Position numbers and translations under genes: made by a program. A model generated the notes under the pieces. It was not told where the DNA came from and made no database searches. It saw only the letters and a list, made by a program, of their open reading frames with translations. 64,000 nucleotides of DNA, from NCBI RefSeq assembly GCF_007828835.1, contig NZ_VIVL01000005.1:124001-188000 (forward strand), written 5' to 3'. Of the stretch, positions 28,194-37,277 are shown piece after piece (positions within the stretch are counted from its first letter, which is position 1; each line of letters starts with the position of its first letter). Source of the DNA: Variovorax beijingensis. Lineage in GTDB: Bacteria > Pseudomonadota > Gammaproteobacteria > Burkholderiales > Burkholderiaceae_C.

Positions 28194-29579
28194 ATGGCGG
28201 GCCTCTCACCGTTCGCGGCACCGGTGCCGCTGGATACGGCCGCCCCTGCGGCCCTCGAAACGAACCGGAAGGCGCCCACCAGCGCCTGGTATGCGCTGTC
28301 GGTGCTCATCATCGCCACCGTGCTGGGGTCGATCGACAAGGTCATCCTCACGCTGCTGACGGAGCCGATCCGCCAGACGCTGTCGCTCTCCGACACGCAG
28401 CTCGGGCTGCTGCAGGGCGCGGGTATCGTGCTGTTCACGGGCATCGCCACTTTGCCGCTGGGTTGGCTCAGCGACCGCTACGACCGGCGCGTGGTGCTCG
28501 CGGCCTGCGTGGTGCTATGGAGCGCCGCCACCGCCATGCGCGGCACGGCCATGGACTACGGCGTGCTGTTCGTCGCCTCCGTCGGCCTGGGCGTGGGCGA
28601 GGCGGGCCTCACGCCCATCACCAACAGCATGATCCCCGACCTGTTCCCGCGTGCGCAGCGGGTGCTGGCGAATGCGGTGTTCGCGTTGTCGGCCATTTTC
28701 GGCAGTGCACTGGGTGCGCTGCTGGGCGGCACCATCGTGCACCTCACCGACGACCTGCGGCCCTGGCTGCCCGTGTCGATGCAGCAGCTCGAGGCCTGGC
28801 GCCTGACCTTTTTCGTGCTGGCGTCGGCCGGCATTCCGGTGACGCTGCTGGTGCTGTCGATCCGGCGCACCTCGCGCGGCGGCGCGCAGGAAGCTAAGCC
28901 GGCCGTCCCGACCGCCGAGGCGGCGGGCATCACGACCCTGCGCGAGCACCTGCGCCTGCACTGGCGCACCTTCGCGGGCCTGGTGACTGGCGTGGGCCTG
29001 ACCAGCGTGGGCCTGAGCTCGCTGGGCACCTGGCTGCCGATCGTCACGGCACGCACCTACGGCGTCACGCCGGTGCAGATGGGGCAGGGCATGGGCGTGG
29101 CCTTCCTTTGCGGCACGGTGGCCGGGGGCCTGCTGGGCGTGCTGTCGATGCGCTACGTGCAGCCGCGCATGGGGCCGGCCGCTGCGCTGCGCCTGATCAT
29201 GCTGGGCAACCTCTCGGCGGCGCTGATGTCGACGCTGCTGCTGTTCACGAGTTCGGCCAACCACAACTTCATGCTGCTGGGGCTGCTGGTGGTGCCGCTC
29301 ATCGGCAGCGCGGTGCTGCTGCCCAACGTGCTGCAGGACGCGGCGCCGCCGCACCTGCGCGCCCGCACCATCGCGATGCTCACGCTGGCCAGCCTGCCCT
29401 TCGGCGTGGTGGGTCCGCTGATGGTCGGCATGTTGTCGGATGCCCTCAAGTCAATGCCCAACGGGCTGGCGGTGTCCATCGTCGCGACCACGCTGGTCGG
29501 CGGCTGCCTGGGCGCCATGGTGCTGCGCGCCACCGAAGGCCCGTTCGTTCGCCTGATGCGCGAAGCGCAGCCGACCTGA
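28194..29579 (+). CDS. MFS transporter
   Basis: The 461-residue inner-membrane protein begins one base after the receptor stop, so the two are certainly co-transcribed. It has about twelve hydrophobic segments. A major-facilitator motif-A-like loop (GWLSDRYDRRVVL) follows the second segment, and GVGEAGLTPITNSM lies in helix 4-5. The pattern resembles spinster-like/hexuronate-type MFS carriers. In this setting it would move the substrate or a fragment from periplasm to cytoplasm, the place held by MlrD in the microcystin-degradation cluster, although MlrD belongs to a different transporter family. Substrate direction cannot be read from sequence. Confidence 0.88.
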   Translation: MAGLSPFAAPVPLDTAAPAALETNRKAPTSAWYALSVLIIATVLGSIDKVILTLLTEPIRQTLSLSDTQLGLLQGAGIVLFTGIATLPLGWLSDRYDRRVVLAACVVLWSAATAMRGTAMDYGVLFVASVGLGVGEAGLTPITNSMIPDLFPRAQRVLANAVFALSAIFGSALGALLGGTIVHLTDDLRPWLPVSMQQLEAWRLTFFVLASAGIPVTLLVLSIRRTSRGGAQEAKPAVPTAEAAGITTLREHLRLHWRTFAGLVTGVGLTSVGLSSLGTWLPIVTARTYGVTPVQMGQGMGVAFLCGTVAGGLLGVLSMRYVQPRMGPAAALRLIMLGNLSAALMSTLLLFTSSANHNFMLLGLLVVPLIGSAVLLPNVLQDAAPPHLRARTIAMLTLASLPFGVVGPLMVGMLSDALKSMPNGLAVSIVATTLVGGCLGAMVLRATEGPFVRLMREAQPT

Positions 29580-29621
29580 CTTTTCTTCCCGCTCCGATCT
29601 TTCATCGCTTGTCGTCCTTCC

Positions 29622-31295
29622 ATGTCACAACCCGAATCCTCCGCTTCCCTTCCTGATACCGCTTCCGCACTGGCTGCCATCGACGCGCTGGTGGCGCCCC
29701 TGAACCGCAGCGACGCGCCCGGCCTGGTGCTGGGCATCGCGCAGCACGGGCGGCTGCTGTACCGCCGCGCCGTCGGCATGGCCAGCCTGGAGATGGGCGT
29801 GGCCCTCACCCCGACCTCTCGCATGCGCATCGCCTCCACCAGCAAGCACTTCACTGCGATGGCCGTGCTGCTGCTGGCCGAAGACGGCCTGCTCGACGTG
29901 GAAGACCCGGTGCAGAAATACCTGCCCGAGCTGCCGCAGCTGAGCGCCAACGGCCCCACACTGCGTCAGCTGCTCACTCACACCAGCGGCTGGCGCGGCC
30001 ACGACGAGCTGTGGGCCATCGCGCACGGCCTCACGTTCACCTTGCCCGGCCCGGGCCTGCCGGCCATGGCGCGCCAGCGCGAGCTCAACTTCGAGCCCGG
30101 CACGCACATGGTCTACAGCAACGGCGGCTACTTCCTGCTGGCGAAGATCGTCGAGCGCGTGAGCGGCCAGAGCTTCAACGACTTCCTGAAGGCACGCCTC
30201 TTCGCCCCGCTGGGCATGGCCGACACGTCGTCGGTGCAGACCGACCTCGACGTGGTGCCGCACATGGCCGGCCTGTACATGCCCGCGCCCGGCGGCGGGT
30301 GGCGCCGCGGCATGTACCCGTGCGAACTCGACGGTGGCGGTTCGCTGGTGTCGACGGCGGACGACATGCTGCGCTGGCTCGCGCACATGCACGGCAGCGA
30401 AAAGATCGTGGGCAGCGCAAAGAGCTGGGCCCTGTTGTCCGAACCCACCACGCTGTCGTCGGGCTCGAAGGTGACCTATGGCTTCGGCCTCGCGCGCCAC
30501 CCCTACCGCGGCGTCGAGATCGTCCACCACGCGGGCGCCGTGCTCGGCGCGCAGTCGCAGATGCTCAGCGTGCCGAGCCACGGGCTGCACATCATCGCCA
30601 TGGTGAACGGCGCGCCGGTGTCGCCGGGGTCGCTGGTCCTCAAGGTGGTCGAGGCGCTGCTGGGCGACACGCTCGCGCCGCCGGAAGTGCGGCCGCTGGC
30701 CAGCGACTTCCCCGCGCTGGTCGGCCAGCGCTACCACGCACCGTCGACGGGCAGCGTGCTGAGCTTCGCTGATGTGGGCGGCAAGCTGGGCATGTCGTGG
30801 CAGGCCAGCGGCGCGCAGGCGATGCACCAGGGCGACGGCAAGCTCTGGCTGGGCCTGCAGGACATCCCTGTGAACGATCTCGTGATCGAGGCCGGCGACA
30901 TCGACCCGCGGCGCGCGCCCGACGCGCTCGTGCTGCACGAAGGCGGCCAGCCGCGCCGCTTCGAGCGCCTGCCCGAGACCGCACCCGATGCCGCGACGCT
31001 GGCCGACCAGCTGTGCGGCGACTACACCAGTCCCGATCTCGACGCCACCGCGCAGATGGCGCTGGCCGAAGGCAAGTTGCTGCTCACGGTGCAGGGCCGC
31101 CACGGCCAGCACGTGTGCGCACTGACACCGCTGTCGGCCGACGTGATGGTGTTGGCTTCGGCCGACCCGGTGCTGGCGCAGCTGGGCAAATCGATCCTCA
31201 ACGTGGAGCGCAAGGCCGGCCGGGTCGTGGGATTGCGGCTGGACACGATGCGCACCCGAAACATCCACCTCGCCCGCCAGGAGCCCCGCGCATGA
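29622..31295 (+). CDS. S12 serine hydrolase, D-aminopeptidase-like
   Basis: This 557-residue penicillin-recognising enzyme has all three family motifs: S72-T-S-K75 (SxxK), Y165-S-N167 (YxN) and H303-A-G305 (HxG). The HxG form, in place of KTG, is typical of D-aminopeptidase DAP and relatives. Two beta-rich domains fill residues 350-550, as in DAP, which is about 520 residues long. No signal peptide is visible, so it is probably cytoplasmic. It should cleave amide bonds next to D-residues. MlrB of the microcystin pathway belongs to the same superfamily. Its stop overlaps the start of the next gene (ATGA). Esterase activity is an alternative. Confidence 0.87.
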   Translation: MSQPESSASLPDTASALAAIDALVAPLNRSDAPGLVLGIAQHGRLLYRRAVGMASLEMGVALTPTSRMRIASTSKHFTAMAVLLLAEDGLLDVEDPVQKYLPELPQLSANGPTLRQLLTHTSGWRGHDELWAIAHGLTFTLPGPGLPAMARQRELNFEPGTHMVYSNGGYFLLAKIVERVSGQSFNDFLKARLFAPLGMADTSSVQTDLDVVPHMAGLYMPAPGGGWRRGMYPCELDGGGSLVSTADDMLRWLAHMHGSEKIVGSAKSWALLSEPTTLSSGSKVTYGFGLARHPYRGVEIVHHAGAVLGAQSQMLSVPSHGLHIIAMVNGAPVSPGSLVLKVVEALLGDTLAPPEVRPLASDFPALVGQRYHAPSTGSVLSFADVGGKLGMSWQASGAQAMHQGDGKLWLGLQDIPVNDLVIEAGDIDPRRAPDALVLHEGGQPRRFERLPETAPDAATLADQLCGDYTSPDLDATAQMALAEGKLLLTVQGRHGQHVCALTPLSADVMVLASADPVLAQLGKSILNVERKAGRVVGLRLDTMRTRNIHLARQEPRA

Positions 31296-33658
31296 AGTTC
31301 TTCACCACCCTGTTCGCCACCGAGACCAACACCTTCGTCTCGGCCCCCACCGGTCTGGGCAGCTACGAGGAATACGGCATCTTCCGCGGCGACGCGAGCA
31401 CGCGCGATGCGACCGGCTACGGCCTGTACGCGGTCGAGGTGCGCAGGCAACTGGCCGCCGAAGGCCATGAAACGGTCGAGAGCCTGCTGGCCTTTGCCCA
31501 GCCGCTCGGTCGTACCGTGCGCAGCGTGTATGAGCGCCTGCGCGACGAAATTCTGGAGGACCTGCGCAAGGCCGTTCCGGTCGACGGCGTGATCCTCGTG
31601 CTGCACGGCGCGATGGTGGCCGACGGCTACGACGATTGCGAAGGCGACGTGATCTCGCGCGTGCGCGACATCGTCGGGCCGAACGTGCCCATCGGCGTGT
31701 CGCTCGACCTGCACTGCCACTTCACGCAGAAGATGCTGAACGCGGCCGACGCGATCATTTGCTACAAGGAATATCCGCACACCGACGCGTTCGACCGCCT
31801 GCGCGAACTGATCCGCATCGTGGTCGATACCGCTGAAGGCCGCGTGCGGCCCGTGACGGCCGTGCACGACTGCCGCATGGTCGGCAAGTGGCACACCACG
31901 CGCGAACCGATGGCCGGCTTCGTGCGCCGCATGCAGTCCGCCGAACAGCAGCCGGGCGTGCTCTCGGTATCGCTGGGCCATGGCTTCCCATGGGCCGACG
32001 TGCCCGAGTCGGGCGCCAAGCTCTGGGTGGTGACCGACAACGACCCTGCACTCGCCGCGAAGCTCGCCGAAGAACTGGGTCGCGCCTTTTGGGACCTGCG
32101 CCACGCGACCGGCGTGCCCTCGCTCTCGATCGAGGAGACGCTCGCCCGCGCCATGGCCACGCCAGACGGCCCTATTGTCATTGCCGACACCGCCGACAAC
32201 CCCGGCGGCGGCGCCACCAGCGACAGCACCTTCGTGCTGCGCGCGGTGGTCGAGCGCGGCATCGGCGACGTGGCCTTCGGCGGCGTGTGGGACCTGGGCG
32301 CCGTGCAGCTGTGCCGCGACGCCGGCGTGGGCGCGAGCTTTGAGCTGCGCCTGGGCGGCAAGTGCGGCCCGGCCTCGGGCGCCCCGATCGATCTGCACGT
32401 GACCGTGAAGAACGTGGTGGAGGCTCACTCGCAGGGCGGCCTCTCGGGCGTGCGCACGCCCATGGGCCCGTGCGTGTGGGTGCAGGCCGCCGACGGTGTG
32501 GATATCGTGCTCATCAGCAAGCGCAACCAGGTCATCGGCGTCGACCTCTTCACGGGCCTGGGCATCGACCTCACGGCCAAGAAGCTGGTCATCGTGAAGT
32601 CGGCGCAGCACTTTCATGCGGAGTTCGCCCCCATTGCCAAGTCGGTGCTGTACGTGTCGACGCCGGCCTCGCTGAGCACCGACTTCGCCAACCTGCCGTA
32701 CCGCGTGCGCGACCTCGACTACTGGCCGCGCTTGGAACAGCCCGGCCGCCCGTACCACATGGCCGCGCCCGGAGAGGTCTATACCGTCGACGGCCTGCGC
32801 ATGCACCTGCAGCGCAGCGGCCCCGCGCCCGCCAGTGCGTCGCAGCCCACGCTCGTGATCGAAGCCGGCGGCGGCTGCGCCTCGCCGACCTACGCACGGC
32901 TGCAGCAGGCGCTGGCGACGAAGCATCCGGTGATCAGCTACGACCGCGCCGGCATGGGCTGGAGCGAGGCCGACGACGCGCCCTTCGACGGCGAGCGCAA
33001 CGCGCACCGCCTGCATGCGCTGCTTGAAGCGGCCGGCGTGACGGGCCCGATCGTGCTGGTCGGCCATTCGCTCGGCGGCCTGCTGAACCGGGTCTACGCG
33101 GGCCTGTATCCGCAGCAGGTGGCCGGTGTGGTGATGCTCGACGCCAGCCACCCCGACCAGTTCGCGATGTACGAGCACCCGCCCGAAACGCAGTTCGCGG
33201 CCGAGCGCGACAAGCGCGCGAACTTCCAGGCCGGCGGCCCGCCGCCGCCGGAGCAGGCGCCCATCGAGGCCCTGTTCGCCGACATGCCGCAAGTGCTGCG
33301 CCAGATGAAGGCGACCTACACGCCCGAAGCGCTCGACGCCATGCTGGCCGAAGTGCGCGGCCTGCCGCACGTCGCGCGCCAGGCGGCTGCGTCGCCCGAC
33401 TTCGGCGCGCGTCCGCTCGCCGTGCTGTGGGCCAAGCAGCAGCCGCTGCCGGCCGGTGCCGACCCGGCGATCGCCGCGGTGCAACAGCGCTGGCCCGAGT
33501 TCCAGGAATCGAATGCGGCGCTGTCGACGCAACGCCGCCTGGCCTGCATCGAAGGTGCCGCGCACATGACGCTGGTGCTGCTGCCACCGCTGGTGCAGCG
33601 CGTGGCCGAGGAAATCGATCGCGTGATGGCGCAGATCGCGTCCGGAAACGGCCGATGA
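31292..33658 (+). CDS. M81 metallopeptidase (MlrC-like) fused to an alpha/beta hydrolase
   Basis: The protein has 788 residues. Residues 1-485 are a complete M81/MlrC-type protein with the expected metal ligands: D139 and H141 in SLDLHCHF, H163 in KEYPHTDAF. GGGATSDSTF opens the C-terminal MlrC domain. Residues 490-788 are an alpha/beta hydrolase with oxyanion strand VIEAGGG, the nucleophile elbow G591-H-S593-L-G-G and a late His in GAAHMTL. The frame is continuous, and no ribosome-binding site precedes the internal Met at 32759, so this is a true fusion. MlrC cleaves linear microcystin peptides, and the hydrolase half resembles S33/proline-iminopeptidase-like enzymes. ATGA overlaps link it to both neighbours. 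The combined substrate is unknown. Confidence 0.88.
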   Translation: MKFFTTLFATETNTFVSAPTGLGSYEEYGIFRGDASTRDATGYGLYAVEVRRQLAAEGHETVESLLAFAQPLGRTVRSVYERLRDEILEDLRKAVPVDGVILVLHGAMVADGYDDCEGDVISRVRDIVGPNVPIGVSLDLHCHFTQKMLNAADAIICYKEYPHTDAFDRLRELIRIVVDTAEGRVRPVTAVHDCRMVGKWHTTREPMAGFVRRMQSAEQQPGVLSVSLGHGFPWADVPESGAKLWVVTDNDPALAAKLAEELGRAFWDLRHATGVPSLSIEETLARAMATPDGPIVIADTADNPGGGATSDSTFVLRAVVERGIGDVAFGGVWDLGAVQLCRDAGVGASFELRLGGKCGPASGAPIDLHVTVKNVVEAHSQGGLSGVRTPMGPCVWVQAADGVDIVLISKRNQVIGVDLFTGLGIDLTAKKLVIVKSAQHFHAEFAPIAKSVLYVSTPASLSTDFANLPYRVRDLDYWPRLEQPGRPYHMAAPGEVYTVDGLRMHLQRSGPAPASASQPTLVIEAGGGCASPTYARLQQALATKHPVISYDRAGMGWSEADDAPFDGERNAHRLHALLEAAGVTGPIVLVGHSLGGLLNRVYAGLYPQQVAGVVMLDASHPDQFAMYEHPPETQFAAERDKRANFQAGGPPPPEQAPIEALFADMPQVLRQMKATYTPEALDAMLAEVRGLPHVARQAAASPDFGARPLAVLWAKQQPLPAGADPAIAAVQQRWPEFQESNAALSTQRRLACIEGAAHMTLVLLPPLVQRVAEEIDRVMAQIASGNGR

Positions 33659-34806
33659 CGCCGCTGGGCGAACTCACCACGCCCGCGCTGGTGCTCGACG
33701 TCGGCGTGCTCGAACGCAACTGCGAGGCGATGGCGCAGCGCGCGGCGCGCCACGGCGTGTCGCTGCGTCCGCACCTGAAGACCGCCAAGTCGGTGGAAGT
33801 GGCGCGGCGCGCCACGCGCGGGCAGGCCGGCGGCCTCACGGTGTCGACCGTGGCCGAGGTCGCGTACTTCGCGCGCCACGGCTTCACCGACCTGACATAC
33901 GCCGTGGGCATCGACGCGAACAAGATCGAGGCGCTGTACGACATCCAGCGCGCGAGCGGCGCGCGCGTGACGCTGCTGGCCGATTCGATTGAAGCCGTGC
34001 AGGCGGCCGGCGCGCGCGCGCGAACGCTGGGCGCCCGCTTCCGCATGCTGCTCGAGATCGACACGGGCGGCGGTCGCGGCGGCGTCGGGCCGGACGACGA
34101 CGAACTGCTCTCGCTCGCACGCGAAGTGCAGCGCAGCGAATCGCTGACACTCGCCGGCGTGCTCACGCATGCGGGCCACAGCTACCACGTGCAGGGCGGC
34201 ACGGCGATCCGCGCCATTGCCGAGGCCGAGCGCGCCGGCGCCGTGCATGCGGCCGAACGGCTGCGCGCGGTCGGCATTCCGGTCGAGGTGGTGAGCGTGG
34301 GCTCCACGCCCACGGCCGTGTGCGCGCTGACGCTCGAAGGCGTCACCGAGATGCGCCCCGGCGTCTACACCTTCTGCGACCTCGACCAGGTGGCGCGCGG
34401 CATCTGCGGCGTGGAAGATATCGCGCTGTCGGTGCTGGCCACCGTGATCGGCCACAACCTGCGCTCGCGCCGCGTGCTCATCGACGCCGGCGCGCTCGCG
34501 CTGTCGAAGGACCAGTCTGCGGCCGAGTTCCGCAGAGGCCTGGGCTTCGGGCTGGTGTGCCAGGCCGAGGACACCGTGCCGCTGCCCGGGGTGTGCGTGG
34601 CCGAGCTGCACCAGGAACACGGGCTCATTGCCTGCGAGGGCAATCCCGATGCACAGGCCATGTTCCGCGCACTGCCCGTCGGCGCCCGCGTGCGCGTGCT
34701 GCCGCACCACGCCTGCATGACCGCCGCGCCCTACGACCGCTACCACGTGGTCGAAGGCGCCGACAGCGGGGTGCAGGCGGTTTGGGACAAGGCGCGGGGC
34801 TGGTGA
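33655..34806 (+). CDS. D-threonine/D-3-hydroxyaspartate aldolase-like PLP enzyme
   Basis: This 383-residue fold-III PLP enzyme has an alanine-racemase-like N-terminal barrel with the PLP lysine in RPHLKTAK (K42). Its C-terminal beta-domain carries the metal pair H352-A-C354 in LPHHAC, as in the DSD1/D-threonine aldolase family. It would split D-beta-hydroxy amino acids (for example D-threonine to glycine and acetaldehyde) or dehydrate D-3-hydroxyaspartate or D-serine. It overlaps the upstream fusion gene by ATGA, so it is translated together with the two peptidases. This is the best clue that the imported peptide contains a D-beta-hydroxy amino acid. Exact reaction and stereochemistry are not determined by sequence. 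Confidence 0.88.
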   Translation: MTPLGELTTPALVLDVGVLERNCEAMAQRAARHGVSLRPHLKTAKSVEVARRATRGQAGGLTVSTVAEVAYFARHGFTDLTYAVGIDANKIEALYDIQRASGARVTLLADSIEAVQAAGARARTLGARFRMLLEIDTGGGRGGVGPDDDELLSLAREVQRSESLTLAGVLTHAGHSYHVQGGTAIRAIAEAERAGAVHAAERLRAVGIPVEVVSVGSTPTAVCALTLEGVTEMRPGVYTFCDLDQVARGICGVEDIALSVLATVIGHNLRSRRVLIDAGALALSKDQSAAEFRRGLGFGLVCQAEDTVPLPGVCVAELHQEHGLIACEGNPDAQAMFRALPVGARVRVLPHHACMTAAPYDRYHVVEGADSGVQAVWDKARGW

Positions 34807-34848
34807 ACCGCGGCCTGCAGAGAACCAATTTTTTCGGAGAAGACAACG

Positions 34849-35703
34849 ATGACGAAGACATTTCTTGCACGGCTCGCGGCAGTGGCCGCGCCTTTCGTTC
34901 TGGCATTCGGCCTGGGCAGCGCGCCGCAAATCGCGGGCGCCCAGACGCCGCCGGCACCGCAGGCCGCGGCCAGTGCTGCCGCCGCGCCGGCGCCGGTGGC
35001 CGTGCCCGAGAAGCCCGCCGCTGCACCTTCTGCCGCGGCCAAGATGGACAACCCCTACGGCGTGGGCGCGCTCTGGTCGCAGAGCGATGCAGTCGCCAAG
35101 GCCGTGCTCGCCATCCTGGCGATCATGTCGATGGGCAGTTGGTACGTGATCGTCACCAAGCTGCTCGAGCAAATGCGCATGGGCCGCCAGGCGCGCGCGG
35201 TCGACAACGAGTTCTGGAACGCGGGCACCGTGCAGGCCGGCACCGCGCGGCTGGCCGAGGGCAGCCCGTTCCGCTTCATTGCCGACGCCGGCATGCAGGC
35301 CACGCAGAAGCACGACGGCTTGCGCGGCAAGGTCGACTTCGCCGACTTCGTCGACCTGTGCATCCACCGCGCCACCGAGCGCGTGCAGCGCCGTCTGAGC
35401 AACGGCATGTCGCTGCTGGCCACCGTGGGTTCGACGGCACCGTTCGTCGGCCTGTTCGGCACGGTCTGGGGCATCTACCACGCGCTCACCGCCATCGGCG
35501 TGGCGGGACAGGCATCGATCGACAAGGTCGCCGGCCCGGTGGGCGAGGCGCTCATCATGACCGCCATCGGCCTTGCGGTGGCCGTGCCCGCGGTGCTGGG
35601 CTACAACTGGCTCCTGCGCCGCAACATCACCGTGATGGACGACGTGCGCGAGTTCAGCGGTGAGCTGCACTCCGTGATCCTGGCCGGCAGCGCCGCGGTC
35701 TGA
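34849..35703 (+). CDS. exbB: ExbB-type proton channel subunit
   Basis: The 284-residue protein has an N-terminal signal sequence (cleavage near IAGAQ), then an Ala/Pro-rich periplasmic stretch to residue 65. Membrane helices lie at about 82-103, 184-212 and 232-256. The second and third helices carry the conserved MotA/TolQ/ExbB pattern ATVGSTAPFVGLFGTVWGIY and the closing A-GLAVAVPAVLGYNWL. With ExbD it converts proton flow into motion of TonB. It begins 42 bp after the aldolase, behind CGGAGAAG, and heads the ExbB-ExbD-ExbD-TonB set. The long extension before the first helix is common in TBDR-linked ExbB proteins. Confidence 0.92.
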   Translation: MTKTFLARLAAVAAPFVLAFGLGSAPQIAGAQTPPAPQAAASAAAAPAPVAVPEKPAAAPSAAAKMDNPYGVGALWSQSDAVAKAVLAILAIMSMGSWYVIVTKLLEQMRMGRQARAVDNEFWNAGTVQAGTARLAEGSPFRFIADAGMQATQKHDGLRGKVDFADFVDLCIHRATERVQRRLSNGMSLLATVGSTAPFVGLFGTVWGIYHALTAIGVAGQASIDKVAGPVGEALIMTAIGLAVAVPAVLGYNWLLRRNITVMDDVREFSGELHSVILAGSAAV

Positions 35704-35732
35704 CGCCCGCGCACACGCAAGCGGATCGCGCC

Positions 35733-36161
35733 ATGGCGATGAACATCCCGGCTTCCGGGGGAGACGAGGAACAGGCCATTGCGGCCATCAACACCACGCC
35801 GCTGGTCGACGTGATGCTGGTGCTGCTGATCATCTTCCTCATCACTATCCCTGTGGTCAATTACTCGGTGCCCGTCGCGGTGCCGAAAGAGCGCAACGAG
35901 GTGCGCGAGAGCAAGCCCGAGACCGTCGTGATCTCGGTGGACGCCGCCGGCCGCACCTACTGGTACGACATGCCGGTGCGCGACACCCCCGCGCTGGTCG
36001 CGCGGCTCACCAAGGTGGCGGCGATGAACCCGCAGCCCGAGGTGCACATCCGCGGCGACTGGCATTCCGACTACGAGCCAGTGGGCCGGATCATCTACGC
36101 CTGCCAGGCGGCCGGGATCGCCAAGTTGGGCTTCATCACCGAGCCGCCGGCGCGGAACTGA
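35733..36161 (+). CDS. exbD: ExbD-type stator subunit, first copy
   Basis: The 142-residue protein has one N-terminal membrane helix (about 24-42) containing the essential Asp in INTTPLVDVMLVLLIIF, followed by a periplasmic domain (about 60-140). It partners ExbB in energising TonB. It lies 29 bp after exbB. The periplasmic part differs clearly from that of the second copy next door, so the two may form a mixed dimer rather than being redundant. Confidence 0.92.
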   Translation: MAMNIPASGGDEEQAIAAINTTPLVDVMLVLLIIFLITIPVVNYSVPVAVPKERNEVRESKPETVVISVDAAGRTYWYDMPVRDTPALVARLTKVAAMNPQPEVHIRGDWHSDYEPVGRIIYACQAAGIAKLGFITEPPARN

Positions 36162-36183
36162 CGAGCAGACAGCGAGACAAGCC

Positions 36184-36621
36184 ATGCCAAGAAAAGAAAA
36201 GCAGGGGCGGCGCAGTAGCGCGCCCTCCGACGGGCCCCTGATGGACATCAACACCACGCCGCTCATCGACGTGATGCTGGTGCTGCTGATCATGCTGATC
36301 ATCACCATCCCGATCCAGCTGCATTCGGTGAACCTGAACATGCCCACGGGCAACCCGCCGCCCAGCGACCTCAAGCCCGAAGTGCTGCGCATCGACATCG
36401 ATGCGCTCAGCGTCGTGCAATGGAACGGCGAGCCGCTGGCCGACCGCGCGGAGATGGAACGGCGCTTCGAGCAGGTCGCCGCGCAGGCCGTGCAGCCCGA
36501 GGTGCACCTGCGCCCCGACCGGCGCGCGAAATACGAAGTGGTGGCCGGTGTGATGGCCTCGGCGCAGCGCACGGGAGTGAGCAAGCTGGGCATCGTAGGC
36601 GCGGAGCAGTTCATCCCATGA
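36184..36621 (+). CDS. exbD: ExbD-type stator subunit, second copy
   Basis: The 145-residue protein has the same architecture as the previous gene. After a short basic start comes INTTPLIDVMLVLLIMLI with the proton-carrying Asp, then a periplasmic domain with VLRIDIDALSVVQWNGEPL. Its final four bases overlap the TonB start (ATGA), so it is translationally coupled to TonB. Tandem exbD pairs are known next to TonB receptors in other Proteobacteria. Confidence 0.92.
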   Translation: MPRKEKQGRRSSAPSDGPLMDINTTPLIDVMLVLLIMLIITIPIQLHSVNLNMPTGNPPPSDLKPEVLRIDIDALSVVQWNGEPLADRAEMERRFEQVAAQAVQPEVHLRPDRRAKYEVVAGVMASAQRTGVSKLGIVGAEQFIP

Positions 36622-37277
36622 AGCGCTCCCGCAAGGATTTCAATCCCAAGTCCCGCTTCGGGCCGGTCGGCATCGCCGTGATGGTGCTGTTCCATGTCGG
36701 CGTGGGCTATGCGCTCGTGTCGGGGCTCGCGCGCCAGACGGTGGAGGCGATCAAGAAGCCGATGGAGGCGACCATCATCAGCGAGATCAAGCCGCCACCG
36801 CCGCCCCCCCCACCACCGCCCCCGCCACCCAAGAAGATCGTGCGGCAGGAGACGCTCAAGCCACCGCCGCCGTCGCGCCCGGCCTACGTGCCGCCGCCTG
36901 CGGTGACACCGCCGGCCACGTCCACGCCCGCGATCACCGCCGTGCAGAACATCGAGCCGGTGGCACCGCCGCCGGCCGCACCGCCCACGCCGCCCACGCC
37001 GCCGGCCCCGCCGAAGGCGACCTCCACCGACATCGCGGTGGCGTGCCCGCGGCAGGTCAAGCCCGAGATGCCGCGCAAGGCACTGGACGAAGGCATCGGC
37101 GGCGTGGTGAAGGCCGAGGTGCGCATCAAGGGCGGCCACGTGCAGGAGGTGCGCTTCCTGTCGGGACCGCGCGTGTACCACTCGGCCGTGCGCGCGGCCG
37201 TGATGCGCTACGAATGTCAGACCACGGGCGACGCAGAGGTGCTGGCGACGCAGGAGTTCGTGTTCCGCATCGAATAG
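36618..37277 (+). CDS. tonB: TonB energy-transducing protein
   Basis: The 219-residue protein has a cytoplasmic basic start (MKRSRKDFNPKSR) and a membrane helix at about 18-38. A periplasmic spacer follows with a run of thirteen prolines (EIKPPPPPP...), then Pro/Ala/Thr-rich sequence to about 140. The C-terminal TonB domain (about 145-219) carries PEMPRKALDEGIGGVVKAEV and ends EFVFRIE. Two cysteines (ACPRQ and YECQT) in the C-terminal domain are unusual and could form a disulphide. It should dock on the TonB box of the receptor encoded at 25676. No clear terminator follows. Confidence 0.92.
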   Translation: MKRSRKDFNPKSRFGPVGIAVMVLFHVGVGYALVSGLARQTVEAIKKPMEATIISEIKPPPPPPPPPPPPPKKIVRQETLKPPPPSRPAYVPPPAVTPPATSTPAITAVQNIEPVAPPPAAPPTPPTPPAPPKATSTDIAVACPRQVKPEMPRKALDEGIGGVVKAEVRIKGGHVQEVRFLSGPRVYHSAVRAAVMRYECQTTGDAEVLATQEFVFRIE

